A stretch of DNA of 64,000 bases from Cutaneotrichosporon cavernicola (GCF_030864355.1 NC_083399.1:434001-498000), one strand, 5' to 3'; positions 36,316 through 47,099 are shown, numbered from the stretch's first letter. Notes: generated by a model from the letters alone, not told the origin. Program-made: numbers and translations.

Positions 36316-38531
36316 TTAAGCGGCCTGAGCGGAAACCTTCTCGAGGAGAGCCTGCGGCGTTAGCGTCACGATTGCTCATACACCGAAGGTGGGGGGGGTG
36401 GGCGGAGGGGGTGGGTAAGAGATTGTAGATTACGCCGATCCAGCAGATTCCGTAGTCTGGTGCCTCTTTTCTTCTCGAACCCAGGCAGGCCGGCAGGCCT
36501 TTGCGACACTCACGGTGAGCTTGGCCGGAACAGCGCCAGTGAACTCGTCAATCACCTGGCCGTCCTTGTATGCCTTGAAGGTAGGCATAGCACGGATGCC
36601 CTCGGACGTTGCAACCTCCTGCGTCATGTCAGCTCTGGCTCCAAAAATAATCGGGATTCAATCAGCTGTCGTCCCAAACGATAGGCCGGGTTCAAACGCC
36701 GGCGCTCTCGTGAGCTGTACGATGCAAGCTCGTGCTACGCATCCGCGGCAAACATTCTGACACAACCAACACGTGCCTCGCACAAGTTGGCCGTTCCAGT
36801 GCCCGAGTTATCGGCAGAGAGTGGAATGCAGGAACAAAAAAGAGGCTGGTGGAGCGGGTATGCGCTGGCTGGCAGGTTGCGGCACCCCCACCGGCGGACC
36901 GAATAGCGCTCCGCAACGCCGCACCACATACGCCGCACAGGCGGAGTGGTTAGTGTTTACCTCATCCGCCTGGCAAAGTGTCCGGTGGATCGTCCGACAC
37001 CCTGCCCAAGGTCCAGTTTGCGATCAAAAACGAGAATCGCGGGAATTGTCTTACGCAATGCGCAAAAGATCGTTCTATCATGTCAAGCTGGAATGGATTC
37101 CGGCACAGGTGGCCCGTAACTGGTACGTCCGAAATGCCCACCGAAACACGGAATGCAGGAGCCGCGTGGGGAACGGGGATGTGAGAGGAAGCAGGGGCCA
37201 GGAGTGGGCTGACAGTAGCGTTTCACACGAGAGCTATTGCACGCGAGTGGAACGGGCCTGTCACGCCGTCGCATGCAACGGACGGGGCTGGAGAGGTCTG
37301 CTCAACAGGCCGGTCACGTCGTGTGTATTGCAAGCTGACGCCTGTTGGGAGACGATTAACGAGACGTGTTTCCACTTCTCACACCCAAGAGGTAACGGTG
37401 AACATGAGACGCGTCGCGTCGTCACGAGAACCAACGCGTCGAACCTTCTTGTCTCATGAAACGCGTCCAACAAATATCCAGGCCTCCTTAATGCAACGTG
37501 ACCAAGTCCGCGATCGAAATGGCGTTGCTACACCAGCACGTGGATGCAAGGTTGAGGGACGCGACGCGTAAACGCGGCGGGTCCGAATCGCTAACCCGCC
37601 TTATTGTCCAACAGTCTCACTCCACACGACACGTAACGACACAACCAGAATCTAACACTCACAGGCTGCTCCTCAATGTCAACCTTGGCAAACTTGACGT
37701 TGGGGAACTTGGCCTCGAGCTTGGCAAAGTGGGGGCCGATGAGCTTGCAAGGACCGCACCAAGTGGCCCAGTAGTCGACAACGACGACGTCGCCAGAGTT
37801 GATCTGGTGTGAGCGCGTTTCATGGGCAATGGTGTGAGATAGCAGAGGTAGACAGGCGGAATGGGGTGCTGATGGCTACGCAGCTGCGCGAAACGCTGTG
37901 GGAAGGAGCAGAGGCTGGGGCACTGCGCGGTGCCCTGTGGCATCCACCATCCAGTGTGGAATAAGTGTTGGTCTCCTTCATCCACGAGCTGTCGCTGGAC
38001 TGCTCACAAAGGCCGGAGCGCGCAGGGGCGCTTCCCAGCAGGCCAGCCAGCCTCAGTGCGAGGAACCAAGAAAGCGAATGGAAGCCGTCGTCTCACTGCT
38101 TTCGAGCAAGCAAGTGCCTGTGCAGGCAATCGAGGTGGAGAAAGGCGAAAGGCACCCCGACCCTTCAAACGACCTGTGCATTTCGCTTCGGGGTGTTTCG
38201 GACCCGATCCGTTACCGGCGGCGGCGTCGGACTTGTGCCAAGCGAGCACCATCCCGTTCCGCACAGCTGTCCGCCCGGCGCCCGTCTTCGCGCGCCAGCG
38301 ACTTGATTAATTGAATGTAGCCGCTGCATTGCGCCCAGTCGCTCTACCCCTTGGGCACGCCATACTCTCATCCGTCCTTGAAGCGGCAAGTAATACCGCA
38401 CTCACGCCCACCCGGCCGTTCTCCAGCCCACGTTCGCCGCCTCCCACAGCGACCCAGCATCCTCCACCCATCTCGTACACTGTACTCACGAGCTGCTTGA
38501 ACTCGTCTGCGGACTCGATAACCTTGACCAT
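36316..38531 (-). CDS. TRX1: Thioredoxin with exceptionally long introns
   Basis: Small dithiol reductase serving peroxiredoxins, ribonucleotide reductase and methionine sulfoxide reductase. Exons on minus: 38490-38531, 37663-37803, 36514-36618, 36316-36351; introns 686, 1,044 and 162 nt, all phase 0; 107 aa. Active site WCGPC lies in exon 2 after DYWATW; the cis-Pro is in GIRAMPTFKAYKDG in exon 3. The starts and ends (MVKVIESADEFKQL; KVSAQAA) fit the cytosolic type, with no targeting sequence. Donors are all GTGAGT and acceptors are CAG. Coding makes up only 15% of the gene span, in sharp contrast to its neighbours. The larger intron holds four ACGCGT hexamers. Confidence 0.95.
36619..37662 (-). 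other. 1,044-nt intron 2 of thioredoxin
   Basis: About 20-30 times the usual intron size in this window. I looked for box C/D snoRNA signals (TGATGA and CTGA in order) and found none. Four ACGCGT hexamers lie at 37409, 37434, 37461 and 37564. An open frame on the plus strand (36773-37459) has no ATG at its start and no recognisable protein. Confidence 0.85.
37409..37569 (+). promoter_or_regulatory. Cluster of four ACGCGT (MCB-like) motifs
   Basis: ACGCGT at 37409-37414, 37434-37439, 37461-37466 and 37564-37569. This palindrome is the MluI cell-cycle box bound by MBF (Mbp1/Swi6 type) in fungi. Four in 161 bp is far above chance at this base composition. Location inside an intron is unusual; function is inference. 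Confidence 0.45.
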
Positions 38532-39508
38532 TTTGACTGATGTTTGGGAAGTGTTGGGTGTGGGTGGATGGATGAGAAATGTGACGCGGTGTTGATAAAT
38601 GAGGAGGTGAGGACGTGAAGACGGGATCAGATTCAGATTGGGTAATCCGGGTCGGGCTCGGCTCGGCGATCGATCCGTGAGATGGAATCTGTACAGTAGC
38701 TTCTTGGGATCTTTACGAGGTTCTTGGAATGTTTTCTGTAGCTTCTCAGCACTCAGTCTTATATATCATGCGTACAGGATCCGCTTAGTCACTCTCACTC
38801 GCCACTGTCCCCACCTGAGGTGCTGAGTGCCGAGTGCCGAGTGCTGGGTGCAGTGCTGTCGCCATCGGCCGAGGGCATGACTACAGAGGTCATTATGACG
38901 TGACTGATTGTTGAGCAGAGCCTACCAGTGCTTCTGTCTGCCCCACTCTTAGATATTCAACATCTCAAAGAGCTTGCCCCACTCCACCTCCAAGTGGCAA
39001 ACCTGACGTCGCTAGTGCTCGCGATGTGCCCTTGGAGGTCGACAATCCTCGACCTTGTCACCACCACGCAGGGGAAGACAACATGGTAGAGTAAGTGTGC
39101 TCAGTCGCGGACACACATGGCTAGGGTTTCACTGGTCGGCTTGATTTCTAGTGCAGCTGAAGTATTCCATGTACTTGGGTGCGGCACAATAGGGAATCTA
39201 CACAGACATGAGACTGTAAAGACGAGAGGCCAATTGAGTTTGGTGGCGATCCTGGGTACTTGGTCGTCCATTACAGCAATGTCGATCTTGCCGGTTTACA
39301 CTGTATCTTGGCAGCAGGACGACAAGCAGCTGTCAATCTGGTTTTCCTGAGTAAACCCCCACTTCATTCCGGCCTGGAAGGGAGTGATACATACAGCCAT
39401 GCAACCTCGTTGCTCACAGAAGCGCCAGAGGGGTCCATCACGTCCGATTCCATGTTGAATAACTGATGTCTGTTCTTATAGACTCTAGGGATTCTTAAAA
39501 ATATCGAC
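38532..39508. other. Intergenic region upstream of thioredoxin
   Basis: About 980 bp, thioredoxin promoter side. Short direct repeats of GAGTGCCGAGTGC occur near 38822-38850. No gene seen. Confidence 0.6.
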
Positions 39509-39615
39509 GGCTTCTTGGTCCAGGGGTAAGATAAGCGCTTCGGGTTTGACCAGTTTCGACTGTCCCGTCGTGAACACGACTGTGCTTGACCCGGGTTCGA
39601 GTCCCGGAGAAGCCC
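39509..39615 (+). tRNA. tRNA-Pro(CGG) with 36-nt intron
   Basis: Acceptor GGCTTCT pairs with AGAAGCC, discriminator C. D arm GTC/GAT as in other fungal tRNA-Pro. Anticodon stem AGCGC pairs with GTGCT and the loop TTCGGG gives anticodon CGG. The intron follows position 37 and runs about 39544-39579. T arm CCGGG-TTCGAGT-CCCGG. A TTTT terminator lies 4 nt downstream. Confidence 0.93.
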
Positions 39616-39813
39616 TCCTTTTGTCTTTCTTTCTGCAGCCTGTTGTTATTTTCTGAGACAACTTTGGATGCATACAAGACAACGCCAGCACTTGCCTGGT
39701 CCTGTTGCAGGTAGGCACAAAGTAACTGGCTGGGTCTCATGCCAATGGAGACATCCACAAAGGTTCATGCAATCATTACTATTCATGTTACCATGACATG
39801 CCCTCGATGCTAC

Positions 39814-40857
39814 CTACGTCTTACCGCCGAGCCACCGTCCCAAAGCCTCCCACCACGAACGCTTCTTACCAAGCTTGACCGTCGTGGCCGCCTCTTCCGA
39901 GCCCTCGCGCACCCGCCGCTTAAAGTCACCGGGCTTCTCGACGCTGCGGCCACCCCACAACCCCCGGCGGTTCTTCCTGGCCTCGTCCTCTTCGGCCTGC
40001 AACTTGTCCAGACCCCAGGGACCAAACTCTGCCCCGCCCTGCGTGTACACGACCGCGACGCCCTCACGCAACATCATGAGCGGAAGCGGCTTGTCCGGAA
40101 GTACAGAGCGACAGAGCCAAGGGACAGCGACAATCCGGCCATACTGGTCCTTGCGGAGGAGCTGACACTTGACGCGCCGGCCGTCGACCGTGTTGGTCAG
40201 CCAGTCCAGGCTCTCCTTGGCGTACGGCTGGGCCGGATTACCAAAGTGGGCTAGTTCGGGAGCGTCAACGCCGGCTATTCGAATCGACAACGTCTCGTTC
40301 TTCAATTCTCCTGTCAGCACTATACAGGGCACAGTTTACCTTTGGTTGTGGTCGGGACGCGCCTCAACTTGAGCGGGAAACGCCAGAATGGTCCTGGGGT
40401 ATGGTACAGCCTGAACCCATCTGTCGTCAGATAACCCCAAGCCAAGCCTAGAGGCAAACAATCGCACCTCCATCGCCCACCCTGTTGTCAGCTCAAAGGT
40501 ACTACAAGTGTCGACTCACCGCGTCACAACGCCTACAATCTTGCGTTTCTCCTCGATCATGGCGGCCGTCACGCTGTCAGCGTTCGGGATCCGCCGCAGG
40601 AACCGGCGGTAGATGCTAATACCCGCAAGAGTCACAGCCACTGCACACCCGCCGGACAGGATCGCAGCCTTGGCCGGGTCCTGCATCGCGTCGACGAGCC
40701 ATGGTGGCCACCGTGAGCCTGGTGTGCCGAGACTGCCCAGTGACTCGAGGGGCGAGCGCGCGATGTGGATGTATCCCGTCTCATCTGCTTCGGAGGCGTT
40801 GGCCTGTGATCCGGGACATGCGGCATCCTCGTGGACGCGCCGGTCTGCGCGTTGCAT
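39814..40857 (-). CDS. LCL3: Staphylococcal-nuclease-like endonuclease LCL3
   Basis: Membrane-anchored nuclease of fungal mitochondria. Exons on minus: 40520-40857, 40468-40481, 40340-40420, 39814-40310; introns 38, 47 and 29 nt; 309 aa. A membrane segment (residues about 80-100, AILSGGCAVAVTLAGISIY) is followed by the family motif RRIPNADSV. The SNase fold starts at VGDGDGFRLYHTPG, assembled from three exons, and shows RIAGVDAPELAHFG (active-site Arg and Asp), KDQYGRIVA and the late GAEFG / KNRRGLWG motifs. The 29-nt intron contains an in-frame stop, so it must be removed. The 14-nt exon restores the conserved VGDG to DGF junction; its splice sites are canonical. Shares a 124-bp promoter region with SEC20. 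Confidence 0.9.
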
Positions 40858-40981
40858 TTGCGTGGAGTGAAGGTGAGGTCAAGGTGGAAACAGCCAAGTT
40901 GATCCGAGATTTCGACGGTTGAAACGTCATCGTACCTTTCATCTCCCTCCACCCTCCACATCCTGCATCCACATCATCACC
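40858..40981. promoter_or_regulatory. Compact bidirectional promoter, LCL3 / SEC20
   Basis: Only 124 bp separate the two divergent start codons. It contains a CT/CA-rich tract next to SEC20. No specific factor site recognised. Confidence 0.6.
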
Positions 40982-42241
40982 ATGTCCGACCCAAACGCGG
41001 AGGGCAACGCACCCAGCCCCATCGGACCGCTTCAGCGGCGACTGGATGACGTGCGCACATTCCAGCTTCCGCGGCTACGGACATGCGCGTCGGCCGCGAT
41101 GGCGCGCGACCTCGCGGCTGAGGCGCGCTCCGACCTTGAAGCGGTACGCACTGCGCTGGAAGAGGCACGCGAGGACGCCGAGAACTTGCCTGTGCGCGAA
41201 CGTGATGCGGCTGTTGCAGGCCTCGCGGGGATCGAGGGCGAATATGCTGCGTGAGTGGAGGGAAGGAGGGAAGGTTGCTACATTCAACTGGGGTTATGAC
41301 AGCTGACGCCAGCACACATGCCGAGTATCGCGCGGCCATCGTGGCGGCCAAGAAGGCGAGTGCGGCCGCTGTGCGCAAACACGAACTCCTCGAACCTCTC
41401 GACGAAGCACCGCGCGCCGAGGCCAGTACTGCTGTTGGGTGAGCTCCAACCCGGCCATAGCTGACTGTAGCGGCGACGACGCGCTGCAAACCAAGACGAA
41501 CGAGGTGACAGATGCGCTGCGACGTACGACACAGCTCCTGCAAACCGAGCTAGAGCGTAGCGTGCTCAGCACACAGATGCTCAGTGAGTCGGCGTGTCCG
41601 GGTACCAACTTGACCAGATGACCCCGACCAGATGACGGCAACGCTGACAGACAGAGGAATCGACCACCACGATGCGCAGCACGCAGGGCCTATATGACAA
41701 CTACACTGCGCTGCTTACTACGTCGGGACAGCTCGTGCGCGCAATCGAGCGCGCTGACTGGTGGGACCGGGCGCTGATCATGGCCGCTTTCGCGTGCTTT
41801 CTCCTCGCTGTGTTGTGGGTTGTCAAACAGCGCGTGCTGGACCGCGTGGGTGGGGCGGCTGTGTGGTGGGTCGGAGGAAGCTTTAGGTTGCTCCGCATGA
41901 TGGGCGGGGGAGGCAAGGCCAAGGACATTGCGGCAGTGGGAGGAGCTGCCTTGGCAGCAGGCGCAGCGTCGAGTGCGACAGCGGCAGCAGCAGCAGCAGC
42001 GGCGGCGAAAGCCGAGACCAAGGCAAAGGGCAAGATCGACGTTATCCCGATCGAGGACGTGCCAGTCGCTGGTGCCGACTCTGCCGTCAAGAGGCGGAAC
42101 GGCAAGGACGGCAATGTGCCACCAGCAGATGTTGCTGGCCACCAACCAATCGACCAGGCCGTACGCAAACCCGCACTAGAGCCCGTAGACATCGAAGTAC
42201 TCGAGGAGCCACCACGCATGCGCCGCAAGGAGGAGCTGTAG
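40982..42241 (+). CDS. SEC20: SEC20-family t-SNARE of Golgi-to-ER traffic
   Basis: ER-resident SNARE acting with Ufe1, Use1 and Sec22, and with the Dsl1 tether, in retrograde COPI vesicle fusion. Exons 40982-41250, 41313-41438, 41471-41583, 41655-42241; introns 62, 32 and 71 nt; 364 aa. The N-terminal half is helical and charged. The Sec20 motif is clear: QLLQTELERSVLSTQML, STTTMRSTQ, then YDNYTALLTTSGQLVRAIE, then the membrane segment (RALIMAAFACFLLAVLWVV, about residues 208-226). The lumenal tail is long, with a poly-Ala run, and the protein ends in KEEL, which resembles the HDEL retrieval signal of yeast Sec20. Confidence 0.9.
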
Positions 42242-42691
42242 ACTTGTAGAGTCGTTACGAATGCAAAACTACCAGCATAGCTATCAAAGGTAGGGACTGT
42301 GTCGCAAGAGTGATGTGGACAAAGCAAAGCGGGATACGGCGTAGTCGAGCCGGGCTAGTTCGAGGCCGAATAGGGACAGTGAGCGGCTGGTGATGACAGG
42401 GAGTGTGAGGCCGCTCGGCCGATGGGGATGGGGCATAGAATGATGGTATGGTATGGACAGGGTGCTGGGTACTTGGAGTGGTACTTTGGGAATAACGTCT
42501 GCCTCAATCTTGGTGGTCGGGGTCCACTGCGGGTGCGCGGATTCGCCTCGACGTGAAAAGGAACTGGGTACACGAAAGAGTCACAAAGGAAAACAGTATG
42601 CACAAGCGCGAAATCTCCAACCGGAGTCTCACTTCCCGCAGCGCCGGATCATAAAGATACCGACGCGCGCCACCGCGGTCAGCCCTTGACG
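42242..42691. other. Convergent 3' region, SEC20 / HOOK
   Basis: 450 bp between stop codons. Nothing but likely 3' UTRs seen. Confidence 0.6.
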
Positions 42692-45462
42692 TCACCTGGC
42701 GAACAGGGCGTCGTCCTGATGCTTGCGTTGGCGCGCAAGCCACGACGTACCCGCCGCGCGCTGGACAGCGGGGCGCCGCAGACCAGCGGCACCGACGTGG
42801 TCGCGAACGACACGCGCACCCAGGTCGTGCCAAGCTGCCAACATGAGCTGCTGTTCGAGGCGGTAGCGACTGTCGATCGAGAGGGCATTGTGCTGGTGTC
42901 AGCAGAGTCGTGGTATCGGCGCTTGCGCCCACCGGCCGCCCTCAGCGGTCCGACCTACCTTGGCCACGCTGAGCTCGTTCTTGAGCGCGGCGATCTTGCT
43001 CTCGTAGTCCTGACCCTGCTGCGTAAAGCCAGTCGACAGCTTCTTGTGGTGCTCGGCACGGAATAGGGCGTCCTGGTTCTTGATGAACGCACGTGCCTTC
43101 TTGAGCTTGTCGCTGAGGCTCGCGACCTCGGTTGTGAGCACGTCGTTTCGCGTCTGCAAGTCAAGTATTTGTGCCTGTGAATGTGGTGATGTGCCGGTCG
43201 TCTCGAGCGACGTACGCAGATCGTTGAGCTTGCGCTCGCGCTCGAGAGCCTCCTGGTTGTGCGCCATGCCTACTGACTGGAGCTCTATCTTGTCCATCAT
43301 CAAGCTGGCGTCAGTGCGGTTTAGCCGTCATCCTCACCGGCGAATCTCCTCAAGGTGCAGGCGGTCGCGCTCGCGTAATGTCGCAAGCTCGTCCTTGAGG
43401 GAGGTCACCTGCTCGCTGAACTGGACAGTCTCCGTCTTGGCCTCGGAGCGCGCGGACGCAATGATCGAGCGTTTGTCCTTGTCGACAAGACCGAGGTCGA
43501 AACGAGCAGACGTGAGCTGGCGCACGAGGTCCTCGTGTGCGTCCTCGGCAGCTTGCTTGTCCTTGCGCAGCGTGTCACGCTCATTCGACACGTCGTCCAG
43601 GCGTTGTCTGAGGGCGAGTGCAGTCTGCGTGTTGTCGCCACCACGCCCCGTGAGAATGTGCTCGAGCTTGGCCTGCGCAAGCTGGGCTTGCCGGTTGGCG
43701 GACATGTAATCGGTCTGGTAGCGCTCACGCGCCTTCTCCGTCTCGGTGAGGAGCTGCTCGAGCGCCGCCATGCGGTCAGCCTGGTCGCCGGGCACGGTAT
43801 TGTCGGCAAGCTGGCGCTCTAGCGCACGTATGCGCAGCTTGAGGTCAGTCTTGCTGACGTTGTCTTCCGAGTCCGAATGCTCGAGTTCGATCTCAAGATT
43901 CTTGTCCGAGATCTGCAACATTGACTGGTGGCGCTTCGGTGCGTGCTCCAACTCCTTGACACGCTCCTGGCTTGCCTGCAGCTCCTCCTGCACCATGTCG
44001 CGCTCGCGCTCCATGGCGGCGAGTGACTCTTGCACCTCCTCGAGCTGAACGCTCAGGTGTGCAAACTCGGCGGCCTGATCGTGCGCCTTCTTCTCGAGAG
44101 CATCAATCTGGCCCTTGTAGTGGTCGACGAGTGACTTGTTCGCTCCGAGCTTCTTGAGATCACCCTCGAGGTGCGAGTTCTTGTCGATGAGGGCGGCGTT
44201 CTCTTCCTCCAAAGTTCGCAGCTCGCGACGCAACCCCGCGCCCTCCTCGAGCTTCTTCTTGTACTTTTCAATGACGTTTTCAGACTTGTGCAATCGGTCC
44301 TCGACTTGTCGCAGTTCGTCGACCTCGTCCTGTAGCTTGCCGACGTCGGTGGCGGTGGCTCGCAGCTCATCAACCGAACGTGTCAGCTCTGCGACGAGGG
44401 TAGTCTGTTTCTCTAGTGCGGCCTCGGTCTCGGCGAGGCCGTCCTCTGCACGCGCGAGGTCGGCGCGTAAGTTGTCTGTTTCGGACGGCCCGTCCTTGGT
44501 CCGTGTCGCATCGCTCTCCAACGTTTTCTGGCGGTATGCCTCCTCGCTCTCTTTGGCGGCGTTCAGACTGCTATTGAGTGTTTGCACTTGCTCCGTCATC
44601 CCCTCGATCCGCGTGCGCAAGTCGTCGTTTTCCGATAGCAAGCGGTCACGTTCTTCACGCAGCGCCGAGTTGGGTGGGCTAACGTCGTGTGGCGTATCCT
44701 TCTGGGACTCTTCGCCATCGTGCCCATTGGGAAGGGTGGCCATGACGCCCTCTATTGTCTTCATGAGCTCGACCATTGATCCCTCATCGAGCGCCTGGAT
44801 CTTGGCAATGACGCGCTCGTTGGCTGGGCCCATGGCACCGACTGCCACGCACATGCGGCAGATCTGGATGAGGCCAGTCGTGCCCTCGGCACTTTTCGGG
44901 AGGCGTGCAATGGCATTAAAGTTGGGCTCCGGGAGAGTTGTTACAGCGAGCGTAGGGGCATTGGGGTGGTTGAGCGGGTAACTCAGCATGAGGCGGTACA
45001 GGCGTTTCCTGGGGTCAGTCAAATCATTTGCGCATGACGCACATTATATTCATGCGGAGCACCCAGTTGTCCTGCCCGGTGGCGCCCGAGCCCGAGGTGC
45101 GCGCGTGAGACTTGGGTCCGCCTTTGAAGTGGGTGCCGTCGCTGTATGTCAGTGAGTGCGGTTCGCTCCCGCGTACATGGAATGCATAACCTGGCATTAG
45201 CGCTGCTTCCATACGAGCGAGGACGACGTCTACTGGCAACGCCCCTGTCTCCCGGAGCCAGTTCGAGTGCGTCGAGTCGACACGGGCACTGAGGCCAGTG
45301 ACGAGCGGCAGGTGGCAACGACCGAGTGGGAGTGCCCGTGCAAAAATCACCCACCTCCAACAGAACCTTGCCATCGGAGAGCTGGTCAAACGTGGTGACT
45401 CGCCGCGAGGGACGGAAGGAGTTGAATAGAGCGAGCAGGGCATCCTGCTCGCGTCGGGTCAT
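42692..45462 (-). CDS. HOK1: HOOK-family dynein adaptor (long coiled coil)
   Basis: Links dynein/dynactin and kinesin-3 to early endosomes in fungi (family knowledge). Exons on minus: about 45362-45462, 45043-45288, 43338-45008, 42959-43304, 42692-42892; introns 34 (45009-45042), 33 (43305-43337) and 66 nt (42893-42958) are secure; about 854 aa. N-terminal HOOK domain: ALLALFNSFRPSRRV and FDQLSDGKVLLEV, then NWVLRMN and KRLYRLMLSYPL. Residues about 240-740 form continuous coiled coil rich in Glu, Arg, Leu and Asp. The C-terminal block (EQQLMLAAWHDLGARVV) is the conserved FTS/endosome-binding end. The first junction is the weak point: the obvious GTGGGT donor leaves the wrong frame; only a poor GTTGGA donor fits. 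Confidence 0.85.
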
Positions 45463-47028
45463 GATGGGCCGGCCGGTGATGGGGATCGCCCTCGCGGGCG
45501 CAATGAAAGTTGTTGGTGCCGTCGGCGATGGAGAGGAGTGTGATGTGACAGCGGCGGCGAGTGGGGGTGGGGAGTGGGGAGTGAGGAGTCAGAGTTGGAG
45601 AGGGACAAGTTGCAAAGAGCGCGATGGCATGGCCACCCAACCCAGGGGTTGATTACAGACTCTTGTTGGACGTGGCCCGTGCGGGGGCCCGGGTTACATT
45701 CTCCCCACTATTGTCCGAGTTACGCGTCGCGCGTCTCGGCGGTATTCTAGCTAACAGTCGCGCCGCGCCAATTCTTGTTAGGGAGCTTCGTTTCTTGGCT
45801 GCCACCGGCAGGATGCAGTAGAGGAACAGACAAGTTGTGAGACGGCGCTATCCGAAGGTGGAGTGGCAGAACCTCTGTGCTGAACTGATCCAGATCCGCA
45901 CAGGATTCTTACAATCCTGCGGCCAGCGGCCAATTGACCAACCCCAATCTCCCTCTTGTATCCTGCTAACAACCAGGAGCCCTTACTCACCTCTCACCTC
46001 TGTAGCAGTGGTCAGCAGTACTGTATCTCGGCTGCCCGTTCAGCCCCAATTGCCGCGGAACCACGGTGGAGCGCTCTACAGGTCTTACAGTCATGCGCCA
46101 GCGCCTACATTCCCGTTTCCCTACCAAATCAGTTCCATTGAGCCAGTGATTGTGATCTGCCAAAGACGGCCGTCGGCCGTCGGCCGTTGACACCTGCTTG
46201 TTACCTCGGATCTGTTTCATGTCTTGCATCCAGCCAGCTAGCGGCTACCAGCGACCAGTGATGGCATCGAGCAACATCTGAGTCAGCACAGACCTCTGTT
46301 GAGGGTGCAAACGCCCTGGGTTTCCCCAAGCGTAACAGAACTTCTCATTGTCTGTTCATTGGGGACCGATGATGGACCCCTATTCAACAGGGAACATGAA
46401 AGGGTGGCCAACAATTCCAACAGCTGGCTAGCTGTTCAGTAGAACGGCAAACCGGGAAGGGCGTGGGAACGTTGTCAGCTTGGCAGTCTGGCGAGCTGGA
46501 GACGAGTCAAACCAAAGGCCCTTGCCATCACCATACCTCGGCGCCCGGTTCGGATTGCTGCGACCCCGGCCCGACTGGGGTTGAGCTCGACAAGGTTGTT
46601 GGGGAGAGCGGGGTTTCCAGTCAGACTCTCTGGGCTCAGTCTCTCACAGTGACGTGGTTTCTCACATGCTGGCTGTGGCGTCAAAAGCGCTGCCATCATA
46701 CTTCCTCAATCTCGTGCACATTCTTTCCCGATATCGGGAGATGGAGAAGATGGAGAAGATGGATCTTGGAACCCCATCCTGCGAGGGCTGCGAGGGCTGC
46801 GAGGGCGTGGTGTGAGCGTGGCTCCAAGGGCAAGGCAAAAGCGAGAGCCACACACAAGTAACGCTGTAAGGAGTCTTGCCCTCGGCTTTCTCGCAGCGGG
46901 GAACAAACACATATTCACACCATGTGAACGATGCTTCGCTATGGCGTCCACTTATATCACTACCAAAGCTCGCCGTGGCGTAAAAAGACGAAACAAAATT
47001 CGTAAACGTGTTGTGAGGACGAAAAAAA
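45463..47028. other. Intergenic region, HOOK promoter to tRNA-Gly
   Basis: 1.6 kb, no recognisable gene. Small repeats: GAGAAGATG (46741-46760) and GCGAGGGCT in three copies (about 46780-46806). Confidence 0.6.
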
Positions 47029-47099
47029 TACACCGTAAGGGAGTCGAACCCCTGCCGCGTCGATGGCAACGACGCATGATACCGTTTCACCAACGGTGT
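47029..47099 (-). tRNA. tRNA-Gly(GCC)
   Basis: 71-nt cloverleaf on minus, no intron. Acceptor ACACCGT pairs fully with ACGGTGT, discriminator A; D arm GTGA/TCAT; anticodon stem CGTCG/CGACG with loop TTGCCAT, anticodon GCC; T arm AGGGG-TTCGACT-CCCTT. A run of seven T follows at once, a strong Pol III terminator. The A1-U72 first pair is unusual for tRNA-Gly, but C2-G71 and A73 are kept. Confidence 0.93.

Noticed and set aside
36773..37459. 228-codon open frame on plus inside thioredoxin intron 2
   Set aside because: No ATG at its start, no recognisable motif, antisense to an intron; chance is more likely than a nested gene.
36619..38489. Intron-encoded snoRNA in thioredoxin
   Set aside because: No ordered C box (TGATGA) and D box (CTGA) pair found by eye; H/ACA type cannot be judged without folding.
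44136..44981. 281-codon Ser/Arg-rich open frame on plus
   Set aside because: Antisense shadow of the HOOK coiled coil.
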